Shown here in pieces: positions 1 to 8,090 of a DNA stretch of 64,000 bases. Made by a program: the position numbers and the translations under genes. The stretch lies in assembly GCA_963759545.1 (NCBI GenBank), contig CAVXAB010000022.1, positions 1 through 64,000 of the forward strand, written 5' to 3'. Origin of the DNA: Trebonia sp963759545 (GTDB lineage: Bacteria; Actinomycetota; Actinomycetes; Streptosporangiales; Streptosporangiaceae). Each line of letters starts with the position of its first letter. Position 1 is the first letter of the stretch. The notes under the pieces are model-generated. The model saw only the letters and a list, made by a program, of their open reading frames with translations. It did no database searches and was not told where the DNA came from.

Positions 1-158
1 AGACCTCCTACAAACTCAGCTCTTCTGGCGCGGGCACGATTGACGAATCGCAGCTCGAGGTGCTGCCCAAACCGGACAAGGCATGCTTCGTGACAGTGAC
101 AGGCGAATCCGAGGGCAGCGTCGTTAGCGTGGCCGCGGCGACCGCCCAGTTCCCGTAG
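1..158 (+). CDS. C-terminus of an unidentified protein (5' end outside window)
   Basis: The frame with codons starting at base 3 stays open for 51 residues and ends at TAG 156-158. The visible tail is rich in Ser, Thr, Gly and Val (it ends VSVAAATAQFP) and shows no motif I recognise; its composition resembles C-termini of secreted actinobacterial proteins. Third codon positions are largely G or C in this frame, which supports coding. It converges with the SnoaL-like gene and overlaps its 3' end by 35 bp (124-158). Function cannot be assigned from this fragment. Confidence 0.5.
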   Translation, partial: TSYKLSSSGAGTIDESQLEVLPKPDKACFVTVTGESEGSVVSVAAATAQFP

Positions 159-660
159 GAGGCATTTGGTCTTGGCGTGCCAGGGCGGCGGCGCGGAGGT
201 GGGGGTCTTCGACGATGCCGAGTTGGCGGAGGAGGCTCAGTTCGTCGCCGAAGAACCAGGCCTCGATCACTAGGCCGTCCACCAGGCGCCAGATGCCCGC
301 TTCCAGGATCTCGATTCGCTTGCCGGTGGCCGGGATGCCGAACAGCTGGCCGGTGTGCGTGCCGCGCATCGTCCAGACCGCCCACACCCGGTCGTCCTTG
401 GCGATCAGGTCCTCGATCGTGTCCATCCGGTCCGAGCAGGTGCTCGCGTCGTACCCGGCGCCGTCCTTCATGCCGCTGACGTCGGCGAGGGACGCGAAGC
501 CCCAGCGGTGCCTGACCATCGCCGGGTGCATGTAGTTCTGCCGCTCGCGGAACGGCGCGGAGCGCAGCTTCAGCACCGTCTCGATGTTCGCCTGCTCCCG
601 TGGCGTGTATGACCGCGGGTCGGTGCCGGGCGGGAGCAGGGCGGAGACGAGGCTAAGCAT
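124..660 (-). CDS. SnoaL-like / ester-cyclase-fold protein
   Basis: A 178-residue protein. The central part (WTMRGTHTGQLFGIPATGK, then IWRLVDGLVIEAWFFGDELS) matches the SnoaL-like polyketide-cyclase/ester-cyclase fold, a small alpha+beta barrel of the NTF2 type. Members are cyclases, hydrolases or binding proteins, so the reaction is not predictable. The ATG at 660 overlaps the YceI stop as ATGCTTAG, which implies translational coupling; an in-frame TTG at 666, with GAGG six bases before it, is an alternative start. It is the last gene of the LLM-YceI-SnoaL unit and overlaps the convergent gene at its 3' end. Confidence 0.85.
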   Translation of the reverse strand: MLSLVSALLPPGTDPRSYTPREQANIETVLKLRSAPFRERQNYMHPAMVRHRWGFASLADVSGMKDGAGYDASTCSDRMDTIEDLIAKDDRVWAVWTMRGTHTGQLFGIPATGKRIEILEAGIWRLVDGLVIEAWFFGDELSLLRQLGIVEDPHLRAAALARQDQMPPTGTGRSPRPR

Positions 661-1195
661 GGACAAGCTCGACCTCGAGGCTGATCGTGACCTTGTCGGA
701 CACGACCGCGCCGCCGGAGTCGAGTACCGCGCCGAACGAGACGCCGAAGTCCTTGCGGTTGATCGCGGTCGTCGCGGAGAATCCCGCCCTGGTGGCGCCG
801 CGGTGGCTGATCACGCCGCCGAAGGTCGCGTACAGCGTGACCGGCTGGCTGACGCCCTTGATGGTCAGCACGCCGGGGATGCGCCACTGACCGTCCGCGC
901 CTGGGTCCGCGGGCTCGGAGGTGAACGTGATGACCGGGAAGCGCTCGGCGTCGAGGAAGTCGGCGGAGCGGATGAGCTCGTCGCGCTTCTGGTGGCCGGA
1001 GGAGACGCTCGCCACGTCGATGGAGACGCTCACGGTGGCGGACAGCGGGTCGCCATCCGGCACCTTCACCTCGCCGCTGACGGCCGCGAACCGGCCGGTC
1101 ACCCGGGCAACGGTCATGTGCCTGACGGAGAACTCAACGAGCGTGTGCGCCGCGTCGATGGTCCACGTGCCTGGCTCAAGCGGTGCCGTGGTCAT
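653..1195 (-). CDS. YceI family protein
   Basis: A 180-residue protein with the YceI signature: WTIDAAHTLVEFSVRHMTVA near the N-terminus, then VSIDVASVSSG, RDELIRSADFLDAERFP and a C-terminal VTISLEVEL strand. YceI proteins are lipocalin-like barrels that bind isoprenoid-type or amphiphilic ligands. There is no signal peptide, so this one is cytoplasmic, as is common in actinobacteria. The ATG at 1195 has an AGGAAG ribosome-binding site seven bases upstream, so an in-frame extension to 1261 is unlikely. It follows the LLM gene by 34 bp and overlaps the SnoaL-like gene by 8 bp. Confidence 0.9.
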   Translation of the reverse strand: MTTAPLEPGTWTIDAAHTLVEFSVRHMTVARVTGRFAAVSGEVKVPDGDPLSATVSVSIDVASVSSGHQKRDELIRSADFLDAERFPVITFTSEPADPGADGQWRIPGVLTIKGVSQPVTLYATFGGVISHRGATRAGFSATTAINRKDFGVSFGAVLDSGGAVVSDKVTISLEVELVHA

Positions 1196-1229
1196 GATGG
1201 AACTTCCTTTCGTTTGGCGGGTAAATCGG

Positions 1230-2330
1230 TCAGTCACTGGTGGCGTGGGACGCGGCGACACCGCGGGCGGCCTCGACGGGGCCGCTGAACCTGGGCATCA
1301 CCTCATCGATGAACCGGCGCAGCGACGCCGCCGCCAGGGCGGGATTGAGCTGGCCGTAGATGAAGACGAGGGTCATGTGATCGACGCCGGCGGCCTGGTA
1401 CTCGGCGATCGACTCGGCCACGCTGCCGGGGCCGCCGACGATCATGGCCTTGTTCAGGAAGCCCTCGCGGTCCACGGCGGAAACACCGACGATGCTGTTC
1501 TTGAAGCCGGCGCCCTCCGCGGTGCCGCCGAATGACTTCGCGGACTGCCTGGCCAGGTAGTTGAGCGGTTCGTCGACGTCGGCCACGGCCTGCTCATCCG
1601 ACTCGCCGACGTAGATCATCTTCTGCACCATCGACCATTCGCGGCAGAACGCGAGCGTCGCCGCGTCGTGCCCGGCCGCCTCAAGCGTGGAAGAGTAGAG
1701 CTTGAGCTTGCGCGCCGTCTCAGGCACCGCCTCGCGCGCGGTCATCAGCGCCCAGCCATGCTCGGCGGTGTAGACGATGGACTCGTCCGACAGCGCGGCC
1801 CGCGCGAACCTGGGATGCGGCTTGGTGAACGAGGTAGGCATGATCCGCCTGGTCAGCACGCCCGCCGAGTGCGGCGTACGGTAGGGCAGCTCAGGGCCGT
1901 CCTCGTCCTTGGCCAGCGCCTCGAGGGCGACCTGGATGACCTCCTCCATGAGGGCGCCGCGCCGTGCCGGGTCGCGGCCAAGGCCCTTGTACTCCTGCGG
2001 CGACCCGCCGGTACCGACGCCGATCACGCACCGGCCCCTGGTGAGCAGGTCCAGGGTGTTGACCGCCTCGGCGAAGTTCATCGGGTGCCACAGCGCGGGC
2101 ACGGCGACCGACAGCACCACGTGCGCGTTCTGCAGTTGCGGCGCAAGGTACGCGCCGAAGGTGAACGGGTTGCCGTAGGTGTTGTAGCCGGTGAAATGGT
2201 GCTCGGTCAGGCAGATGCCCGCGAAGCCGGACTGGTCCGCGAGCACGGCCTGGGCAGTTATCGCGTCGATGACGTCCAGATCGTATTCAGGACCAGGCGA
2301 CTGAGCGTTTAGGTAAATCGAGAATCGCAT
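1230..2330 (-). CDS. LLM-class flavin-dependent oxidoreductase (luciferase-like monooxygenase)
   Basis: A 366-residue bacterial-luciferase-like (LLM) TIM-barrel enzyme. Visible motifs are TEHHF at about residues 42-46, the GRCVIGVGTGGSP phosphate-binding stretch, and a C-terminal GGPGSVAESIAEYQAAGVDH segment typical of the family. These enzymes use reduced FMN and O2, supplied by a separate flavin reductase; one is encoded divergently at 2540. The substrate is unknown. The start at ATG 2330 is supported by GAGGGAAG about eight bases upstream. First gene of the LLM-YceI-SnoaL operon; its promoter region carries Crp-like boxes at 2421-2436 and 2450-2470. Confidence 0.92.
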   Translation of the reverse strand: MRFSIYLNAQSPGPEYDLDVIDAITAQAVLADQSGFAGICLTEHHFTGYNTYGNPFTFGAYLAPQLQNAHVVLSVAVPALWHPMNFAEAVNTLDLLTRGRCVIGVGTGGSPQEYKGLGRDPARRGALMEEVIQVALEALAKDEDGPELPYRTPHSAGVLTRRIMPTSFTKPHPRFARAALSDESIVYTAEHGWALMTAREAVPETARKLKLYSSTLEAAGHDAATLAFCREWSMVQKMIYVGESDEQAVADVDEPLNYLARQSAKSFGGTAEGAGFKNSIVGVSAVDREGFLNKAMIVGGPGSVAESIAEYQAAGVDHMTLVFIYGQLNPALAAASLRRFIDEVMPRFSGPVEAARGVAASHATSD

Positions 2331-2420
2331 GAACGTCTTCCCTCGGTGATAGGACGGACGCATTCTTGGTACAAGAAGAAATTCAACAGCGCACGTCACG
2401 CATCAGGCAACGGTTTACCG

Positions 2421-2436
2421 TGTGCAGTTTTACACA
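2421..2436. promoter_or_regulatory. Crp/Fnr-like operator, site 1
   Basis: TGTGCAGTTTTACACA is a TGTG-N8-CACA dyad, the layout of Crp/Fnr-family boxes. It lies in the 209-bp divergent region between the LLM operon (start 2330) and the flavin reductase (start 2540). On the other strand it reads TGTGTAAAACTGCACA, close to the two sites at 7919 and 7959. A Crp/Fnr gene lies at 3122-3814. Binding is inferred. Confidence 0.6.
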
Positions 2437-2449
2437 ATTGATTATTAGG

Positions 2450-2470
2450 AGTGTATTTCTGCACATACAC
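2450..2470. promoter_or_regulatory. Crp/Fnr-like operator, site 2, with GTGTAT-N8-ATACAC dyad
   Basis: The first 16 bases, AGTGTATTTCTGCACA, match site 1 (read on the plus strand) at 12 of 16 positions, including the CTGCACA half. The same stretch contains the perfect dyad GTGTAT-N8-ATACAC at 2451-2470. The centre is about 29 bp from site 1. Either two molecules of one regulator or two different regulators could bind. Confidence 0.45.
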
Positions 2471-2539
2471 TTGCCGGCCGCGAACTAACGGTTCCATGCT
2501 GACCGCAAGCGTGGCATTACCTGACCGACGGAGGGCCGC

Positions 2540-3094
2540 ATGACCGCGTGGGAGACCTCAGTTTTCTTCGACTGCATGTCGATGTCCGCCCCGGTCAACC
2601 TGGCCGGCTACGGCGTCGCCCCTGACCACTTCCGGTCGCTGGCCGCATCGCTGCCCACCGGGGTGAGCGTCATCACGACGACCGGCCACGACGGCGAGCC
2701 GCTCGGCATGACCTGCGGCACCGTCTGCTCACTGTCGTGCGCGCCGCCCCTGCTGCTTGCCTGCGTGAGCCGCGGTTCCAAGACGCTGACCGCATTGCAC
2801 GAGCGCAAGGCGTTCGTCGTCAACGTGCTTTCCGCGGACGGCTCCGGCCTGGCGTCCCGTTTCGCCAGCTCGGTCGGCGACAAGTTCGTCGGCGTCGAAT
2901 GGGCCAGGGGCAAGCAGGGCCTTCCTGTCCTCGGCGAAGGCACGGTCGCACACGCCGAGTGCGAGCTGTACCGGGTCGTCAACGCCGGCGACCACGCGAT
3001 CGTGATCGGCCTGATCCTGGACGGCGAGCACAAGCTCGGCGTCAGCCCGCTGATGTATTTCCGCCGCGCTTATTCAGGATTCCCGGTCGACTAA
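2540..3094 (+). CDS. Flavin reductase family protein (FMN-binding split barrel)
   Basis: A 184-residue HpaC/NtaB-type flavin:NAD(P)H reductase. The N-terminal FRSLAASLPTGVSVITT, the middle GMTCGTVCSLSCAPPLLLACVS (flavin-binding split barrel) and the C-terminal HAIVIGLI are characteristic. It is expected to supply FMNH2 to the LLM monooxygenase encoded divergently; that pairing is inferred from position. Start ATG 2540 has GGAGG six bases upstream. Transcription begins in the region carrying the two Crp-like boxes. Confidence 0.92.
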   Translation: MTAWETSVFFDCMSMSAPVNLAGYGVAPDHFRSLAASLPTGVSVITTTGHDGEPLGMTCGTVCSLSCAPPLLLACVSRGSKTLTALHERKAFVVNVLSADGSGLASRFASSVGDKFVGVEWARGKQGLPVLGEGTVAHAECELYRVVNAGDHAIVIGLILDGEHKLGVSPLMYFRRAYSGFPVD

Positions 3095-3121
3095 CAAGTC
3101 GCCGAATGCAGGAAACTAAAA

Positions 3122-3814
3122 TTATCCGGCCTTGCGCTTCAGCCGCTCCAGGTCGAGGATGATCACGGTCTTTGGCTCAAGCCGGATAATGGACCGCGCG
3201 GCAAGCTCGGACAACGCCTTATTTACGCTCTCCCTGGAAGCCCCGATGTGCTGGGCGAGTTGCTCCTGGGTCAGGTCATGGTGCACCCGCGTCCCGTCAG
3301 GCACCGGCTCACCGAACCGTGCGGCCATGTCGAGCAGCGTCCGCGCCACCCGCCGGGGCACGTCGCCGTACAGCAGGTTCTCCAGGGTGTCGTTGACCCG
3401 CCGCAGCCGCCGCGCGAGCAGCCGCAGGAAATGCCACGCCGCGTCCGGCTCGGCCGCGAGCCAGGACTTCATCGCGGACGCGGTGAACTCGGCCAGCTCA
3501 ACGTCGGTGATCGCGGTCGCGGTGGCCTTGCGTGGCGCGGGGTCGAAGAGCGTGAGCTCCCCGAACAGGTCCCCTGGCCCGAGCAGCGTGAGCAGGTTGT
3601 CCCGCCCGGGATCGGCCGGCCGCGTCACCCGCACCTTCCCGCGCAGGATCACGTACATCGACGCGCCGGGCTCGCCTTGGCGGAAGATCACGTCGCCGTG
3701 CGTGACCTTCCGCCGCTCAGCGACCTTGCCTAGTCGCTCCGCCGCGTCCGCCGGGAGCCCCTGGAACAGCACTGTCCCAGCGAGAACCTCGTCCATGGAC
3801 CACTCCAAACCCAC
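3122..3814 (-). CDS. Crp/Fnr family transcriptional regulator
   Basis: A 230-residue two-domain regulator. Residues ~15-125 form the cyclic-nucleotide-binding-like barrel (GDVIFRQGEPG, GDLFGELTLFDP, then PRKATATA, in which the Arg sits at the phosphate-contact position of cAMP-binding members). The winged helix follows, with recognition-helix region LTQEQLAQHIGASRESVNK at about 181-199. The start is GTG 3814 with AGGGGA about six bases upstream; ATG 3796 is an alternative. It sits between two clusters whose promoters share TGTG-N8-CACA-type boxes, so those clusters are its likely targets. Confidence 0.93.
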   Translation of the reverse strand: MGLEWSMDEVLAGTVLFQGLPADAAERLGKVAERRKVTHGDVIFRQGEPGASMYVILRGKVRVTRPADPGRDNLLTLLGPGDLFGELTLFDPAPRKATATAITDVELAEFTASAMKSWLAAEPDAAWHFLRLLARRLRRVNDTLENLLYGDVPRRVARTLLDMAARFGEPVPDGTRVHHDLTQEQLAQHIGASRESVNKALSELAARSIIRLEPKTVIILDLERLKRKAG

Positions 3815-3896
3815 GATTTCCCCTGCATCATGCCCCTACCAGGCGTTTGTGACTAGGGCCCGCCTCGGGAGAGAGCCGCCGCGGCAGCGGCCAGGC

Positions 3897-4637
3897 TCAG
3901 TCACCCAGGTACGCCTCAAGGACCCTGGGGTCGGCCTGAACCTGCGCGGGGGTACCGGAAACGACGGGCGTACCGCGGTCGAGGACGATGACCGGGTCGC
4001 AGACGCGCATCACGAAGTTCATGTCGTGCTCCACGATCAGGAACGTCATACCGCGCTCATGGCGGTCGCGGATGTGGCGTTCCATGGTGGCGATCATGAC
4101 CGGGTTCACCCCGGCTGTCGGCTCGTCAAGCATGACCAGTTTCGGGTCGCCCATCAGGGCGGCCGCGAAGTCCAGGAGCTTGCGCTGGCCGTAGGAGAGC
4201 TGGGCGGCCTTCTTCGCCGCGTGCTCGGACAGGCCGAACTCCGCCAGCATCTCCATTGCCTGCCGCCGGTCCGCGGCCGAGACCCGGCGGCCGAACAGTG
4301 CCCTCCAGTCGCGTTTCGCCGCTACGACGAGGTTTTCTAGCACGGTGAGCTCTGGGAAGACCCTGGCCTGCTGGAACGTCCTGGTCAGGCCCGCCCGGTA
4401 CATGCGGCGGGGGTCTGGCCTGGCGTGGTGGATGCCGTCGAAGTGGACCTCACCTGAGTGGGCGGCCAGGTAGCCGGTGATGATGTTGAACGCCGTGGTC
4501 TTGCCCGAGCCGTTGGGCCCGATCAAGCCGGTGATCGTGTGCGGCGCGACGGCGATCGAGCAGGCGCTGACCGCCTGGACGCCGCCGAAGCTGCGGTGCA
4601 GGCCGCGCGCCTCGAGCAGGTGCCTGGTCTCGCTCAC
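3897..4637 (-). CDS. livG: Branched-chain amino-acid-type ABC transporter, ATP-binding protein LivG
   Basis: A 246-residue ABC ATPase: Walker A GPNGSGKTT, Q-loop region FQQARVFPELTVLENL, signature LSYGQRK, Walker B MLDEPTAGVNP and the switch His in VEHDM. The LivG type is shown by length and by the C-terminal GTPAQVQADPRVLEAYLG. The GTG start at 4637 overlaps the livM stop by four bases (GTGA). Last gene of livJ-livH-livM-livG. The family carries branched-chain amino acids, but close relatives carry amides, urea or aromatic acids, so the substrate is open. Confidence 0.93.
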   Translation of the reverse strand: MSETRHLLEARGLHRSFGGVQAVSACSIAVAPHTITGLIGPNGSGKTTAFNIITGYLAAHSGEVHFDGIHHARPDPRRMYRAGLTRTFQQARVFPELTVLENLVVAAKRDWRALFGRRVSAADRRQAMEMLAEFGLSEHAAKKAAQLSYGQRKLLDFAAALMGDPKLVMLDEPTAGVNPVMIATMERHIRDRHERGMTFLIVEHDMNFVMRVCDPVIVLDRGTPVVSGTPAQVQADPRVLEAYLGD

Positions 4638-5674
4638 CTGGTCACCCCCACGGGCTCGGTAGCGGCCGGATCTGGGACGGCGACGGCCCGGGTGGCGCCG
4701 CCGCGGCGCTTGCGCAGCCACTCCCCGAGCGACGGGACGATGCCGCGCGGCAGCAGCAGGATCACGACAAGGAAGATCGCGGCGTACGACACCAGGTACA
4801 AGTCGCTCGCGCCGAGGCGGAACGCGAAGTACTGCTGCGCGGGCACCACGATCAGCGCGCCGATGGCGGGGCCCCACAACGTGCCCTTGCCGCCGAGGAA
4901 CGCGGTCAGCGCGGTGCCGATCATGACCAGGGGGTCGATGGCGTACTGGGGCATGACGAAGGTCAGGTAGTAGGCCCAGACGCCGCCCGCCATCGCCGTT
5001 ATCGCGACGGAGACGGCGAAGGCGCCGATCTTCAGCGGCTGGGTCGGAACGCCCAGGCCGCGGGCCTTCTCCTCGTCCTCGCGCAGCGCGGTCAGGGACA
5101 GGCCAAGCCGGGAGCGCCTGACCAACTCGAAGATCACCACGCACAGGGCGAGCAGGATGAGCATCGCGTAGTAGAACGGCTGCTCGAACCAGGCGGCGGG
5201 GAACGGCGGGGCCGCGACCGCGAGGCCCGCGGACCCGCCGGTGAGGCCGGTCAGGTTGAAGGCGAGGGTCTGCACCATGAACAGCAGCGTGATCGTGACG
5301 ATCGCGAACGTGACGTGCCTGGTCCTGAGGATGATCCAGCCGATCGGGATCGCGGCGGCGCCGACCGCCAGGCCGATCGGGATGGTCAGCAGGAAGGGGC
5401 CGTAGCCGGACAGCGACGCGGTGCCAGGGCCGGCCCACAAGGCGAGCGCGTACGCGCCGATGCCGAAGAACGCCGCGTGGCACAGCGAGATGTACCCGGT
5501 GTAGCCCGCCAGGAGGTTCCATGAGGAGGCGAGCACCGCGTACATCAGGCCGAGCACGGCCAGGTTGAGCACCCAGGAGGCGGTGAGCACGAACGGGACG
5601 CAGCCCAGGACCGCGAGCGGAACCACCACCCGGACCAGCCACGACTGCGCGAACCGAGCCCGCAGGGAAATCAC
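4634..5674 (-). CDS. livM: Branched-chain amino-acid-type ABC transporter permease LivM
   Basis: A 346-residue membrane permease with about nine to ten hydrophobic segments. The LivM signatures are LAGYTGYISLCHAAFFGIGAY near the N-terminus and the ABC-contact loop LTALREDEEKARGLGV. The GTG start at 5674 overlaps the livH stop as GTGA; a long open extension upstream is only the antisense-like frame of livH. The 3' end overlaps livG by four bases, so H, M and G are translationally linked. The basic C-terminal tail is cytoplasmic. Confidence 0.93.
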   Translation of the reverse strand: MISLRARFAQSWLVRVVVPLAVLGCVPFVLTASWVLNLAVLGLMYAVLASSWNLLAGYTGYISLCHAAFFGIGAYALALWAGPGTASLSGYGPFLLTIPIGLAVGAAAIPIGWIILRTRHVTFAIVTITLLFMVQTLAFNLTGLTGGSAGLAVAAPPFPAAWFEQPFYYAMLILLALCVVIFELVRRSRLGLSLTALREDEEKARGLGVPTQPLKIGAFAVSVAITAMAGGVWAYYLTFVMPQYAIDPLVMIGTALTAFLGGKGTLWGPAIGALIVVPAQQYFAFRLGASDLYLVSYAAIFLVVILLLPRGIVPSLGEWLRKRRGGATRAVAVPDPAATEPVGVTR

Positions 5675-6558
5675 AGGGCACCTCGTTCCACGGCGCCGAA
5701 CAGGCCCTGAGGCCGGACAAGCAGCACCACCATGAGCACGACGAGGAAGGTGAACGGCGCCCAGACCGGGCTGATCGTCGCGGCGACGACGGCCTCGGCG
5801 ACGCCGAGGGCGAGCGAGCCGACCACCGCGCCGATCACGCTGCCCAGGCCGCCGAGCACGACGATCGACAGCAGCCGGGACACCAGGTCGTAGGAGCTGT
5901 TGGCGTTGAACGGGTAGATTAGCCCGAACACGGCGCCCGACGCGCCGGCCAGCGCGATGCCCAGGCCCATCCCGAGCGCCCCGACCCGGTCGGTGTCGAC
6001 TCCAAGCAGCCGGGCCGACGTGGGGTTCTGTACCGTGGCGCGCACGGCCCGGCCGAACTCCGTCTTGTTGAGCAGCAGCCAGAGGGCAGCGAGCAGGACA
6101 ACCGCGAGCGCGAACGCGAGCACGCGGACCACGGAGAACGTGTAGCCGGCGACGGTCCAGGAGGAGTTCGCGTAGCTCGTGGTGATCGAGCGGTACTCGG
6201 CCGTGTAGCAAAGGTCGACGAGTCCCTCGATGCCCACGGCAAGGGCGAACATGATCAGCAGGGTCTGCTCGAAGCTGACCTCGGTGCGGTCGCGCTTGAC
6301 CGGGCGAATGAAGGCCAGCTGGATCAGCACCCCGACGGCGAACATCACCGGCATCACGATGACGATGGTCGCGAACGGGTCGATGCCGAGCTTCTGGTGG
6401 ACGGTGTAGGACAGGTAGGCCGACAGGATCACCAGCATTCCCTGTGCCACGTTCACCACTCGCATGACGCCGAACACCAGGGTCTGGCCGGTCGACATCA
6501 GCGCGTAGACGCCGCCGGTGAGGACACCGAGGATGAGAGCCTGCATGAAGGTGTGCAC
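5671..6558 (-). CDS. livH: Branched-chain amino-acid-type ABC transporter permease LivH
   Basis: A 295-residue permease. N-terminal LTGGVYALMSTGQTLVFGVM and NVAQGMLVILSAY are the LivH hallmark, followed by the cytoplasmic coupling loop (FGRAVRATVQNPTSARLLGV) and GGLGSVIGAVVGSLALG near the end. It starts at GTG 6558, seven bases after the substrate-binding-protein stop; ATG 6546 is an alternative. It forms the membrane heterodimer with LivM. Confidence 0.93.
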   Translation of the reverse strand: MHTFMQALILGVLTGGVYALMSTGQTLVFGVMRVVNVAQGMLVILSAYLSYTVHQKLGIDPFATIVIVMPVMFAVGVLIQLAFIRPVKRDRTEVSFEQTLLIMFALAVGIEGLVDLCYTAEYRSITTSYANSSWTVAGYTFSVVRVLAFALAVVLLAALWLLLNKTEFGRAVRATVQNPTSARLLGVDTDRVGALGMGLGIALAGASGAVFGLIYPFNANSSYDLVSRLLSIVVLGGLGSVIGAVVGSLALGVAEAVVAATISPVWAPFTFLVVLMVVLLVRPQGLFGAVERGAL

Positions 6559-6565
6559 CGCGGCG

Positions 6566-7843
6566 TCACGCTCCCCAGGCGGGCTTGGGGTTCAGCGGGA
6601 GCGCCGCCGCGGCTGCCGCCGGGTAGACGGGAACGAGCTCGTGGTTGACCCACTGCAGCAGCAGGGTGCTGTGCCCGTCCGTCGCCCCGTCGGCGTTCCA
6701 GGACAGGGTGCCCTCGATCGTGGAGAACGTCCCGGCGTGGAGCGCGGAGATGATCGCCGCGTTGGCGACGGAGCCGGTCTTGGCCGCGACCTCCTGCAGG
6801 AGCTCGCCGCACGTGTAGGCCTCGGCCGAAGTCGGGTCGATCTGGTCGGCGGCGCCGCCGTACCGGCCGAGGTAGGCCTGGATGAACGCCGCGTTCCCCG
6901 GGTCCTTGGCCAGCGCCGACCAGGTGTCGGCGGTATAGATGCCGTCCACGTTGCCCATCCCCACCTGGGCGGGGAAGTCCACCGGGTCGGAGGCATCGTT
7001 CGGCATGAAGAGGAACCTGGGGCTGAACTTCTGCTGCACGAAGTCCTTGACCGTCTCGTAGCCGTCCTCGCCCTGGGTGCCGTCGACTACCAGGTCGGGC
7101 TTGGCCGCGACCACCCGGGCCACGACCGGCCCCAGGTCGGCCTGCTCCGACGGGTAGGTCTGGGTCAGCACCGTCTTGATGCCGGCCGCCTGCAGCTGCT
7201 GCTGGACGAGGGCGACCACCGGGGAGGCGAACGGGTTGTCGACGCTTGAGTAGGCGGCGGTCTTCGGCCGCTGGGCCGCGGGCAGCGAGAGGATGTAGTC
7301 GACGAAGGACTGGCCCAGGTTGAGGACCGGGGACGCCTGGGCGAGGAACAGGTTGTGCAGGTGGAGGTCGAACACGGTCTGGGCGCCGCCGGCCGGCTCG
7401 AGGAACGCGTAGCCGTACCTGGCCGCCACCCGCGCCGCGGGAACGGTGAGCAGGCTAGAGACCGGGCCGAACACCAGGTCGACGTGGTCCTGGGTGATGA
7501 GGGACTGGTAGTTGGTTACCACCTGGGTGGCCGAGGTGGTGTCGTCGACGATCTTGAGCTGGACCTGGCGGCCGAGGATGCCGCCCGACTTGTTGACCTG
7601 GTCGGCCCACAACTCGTAGCCGCGCTCGGCGGCCTTGCCGGTGTCGCCGAAGTCGCCGGTGAGCGAGAGGGAGATGCCGATCACCAGCGGCTGCTTGGAC
7701 CCGGTGGCCACGGCCGCCCCGCCTGCCTGGGCGGTCCCCGCGGCCGGTCCGCCGCTCGACGAGCAGGCGGCCGCGCCCGCTATCAGGACCGCGGCCACGC
7801 AGCCCGCGCCAAGCGCCCTGCCGGACAGAATGCGTCTACGCAT
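6566..7843 (-). CDS. Branched-chain amino-acid-type ABC transporter substrate-binding lipoprotein
   Basis: A 425-residue periplasmic-binding-type protein (Peripla_BP_6 family). A lipoprotein signal peptide is clear: Arg-rich start, hydrophobic core and lipobox GAAAC with the modified Cys at residue 27. The mature part has LVIGISLSLTGDFGDTGKAA, the usual ligand-pocket start. Start ATG 7843 has GGAGG about five bases upstream. First gene of the transporter operon. Two Crp-like boxes lie 76-125 bp upstream, in the region shared with livF. Confidence 0.94.
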   Translation of the reverse strand: MRRRILSGRALGAGCVAAVLIAGAAACSSSGGPAAGTAQAGGAAVATGSKQPLVIGISLSLTGDFGDTGKAAERGYELWADQVNKSGGILGRQVQLKIVDDTTSATQVVTNYQSLITQDHVDLVFGPVSSLLTVPAARVAARYGYAFLEPAGGAQTVFDLHLHNLFLAQASPVLNLGQSFVDYILSLPAAQRPKTAAYSSVDNPFASPVVALVQQQLQAAGIKTVLTQTYPSEQADLGPVVARVVAAKPDLVVDGTQGEDGYETVKDFVQQKFSPRFLFMPNDASDPVDFPAQVGMGNVDGIYTADTWSALAKDPGNAAFIQAYLGRYGGAADQIDPTSAEAYTCGELLQEVAAKTGSVANAAIISALHAGTFSTIEGTLSWNADGATDGHSTLLLQWVNHELVPVYPAAAAAALPLNPKPAWGA

Positions 7844-7918
7844 CTGTTCCTCCTACCTTAAAGAATGGCAGCTAGTGCCCTGTTACGCTCACCTACAATT
7901 CCGGTGCGGGCAAGGCGA

Positions 7919-7934
7919 TGTTAAAAATTGCACA
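7919..7934. promoter_or_regulatory. Crp/Fnr-like operator, site 3
   Basis: TGTTAAAAATTGCACA in the 247-bp region between the transporter operon (start 7843) and livF (start 8091). It aligns with site 4 and with sites 1 and 2 as TGTK-N-AAAA-M-TGCACA. Centre exactly 40 bp from site 4, about four helical turns. Regulator inferred to be the Crp/Fnr protein at 3122-3814. Confidence 0.55.
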
Positions 7935-7958
7935 GAGCGGAGACCGGCACGGTTGGCG

Positions 7959-7974
7959 TGTTGAAAAATGCACA
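7959..7974. promoter_or_regulatory. Crp/Fnr-like operator, site 4
   Basis: TGTTGAAAAATGCACA, 13 of 16 identical to site 3 and in the same orientation, in the same divergent promoter region. The surrounding DNA is clearly less GC-rich than the genes on either side, as expected for a promoter. Binding is inferred. Confidence 0.55.
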
Positions 7975-8090
7975 CCCTGGAGGCTGTCAAGGGGCGTGCC
8001 GCGCTCTTGACGCATCCGCTTAGCCAGGCCTAACATCGGCGCAATCGATTGCTTCAGCAGCCCGCAAACACACCGCAGCGAGGTGCCGTC

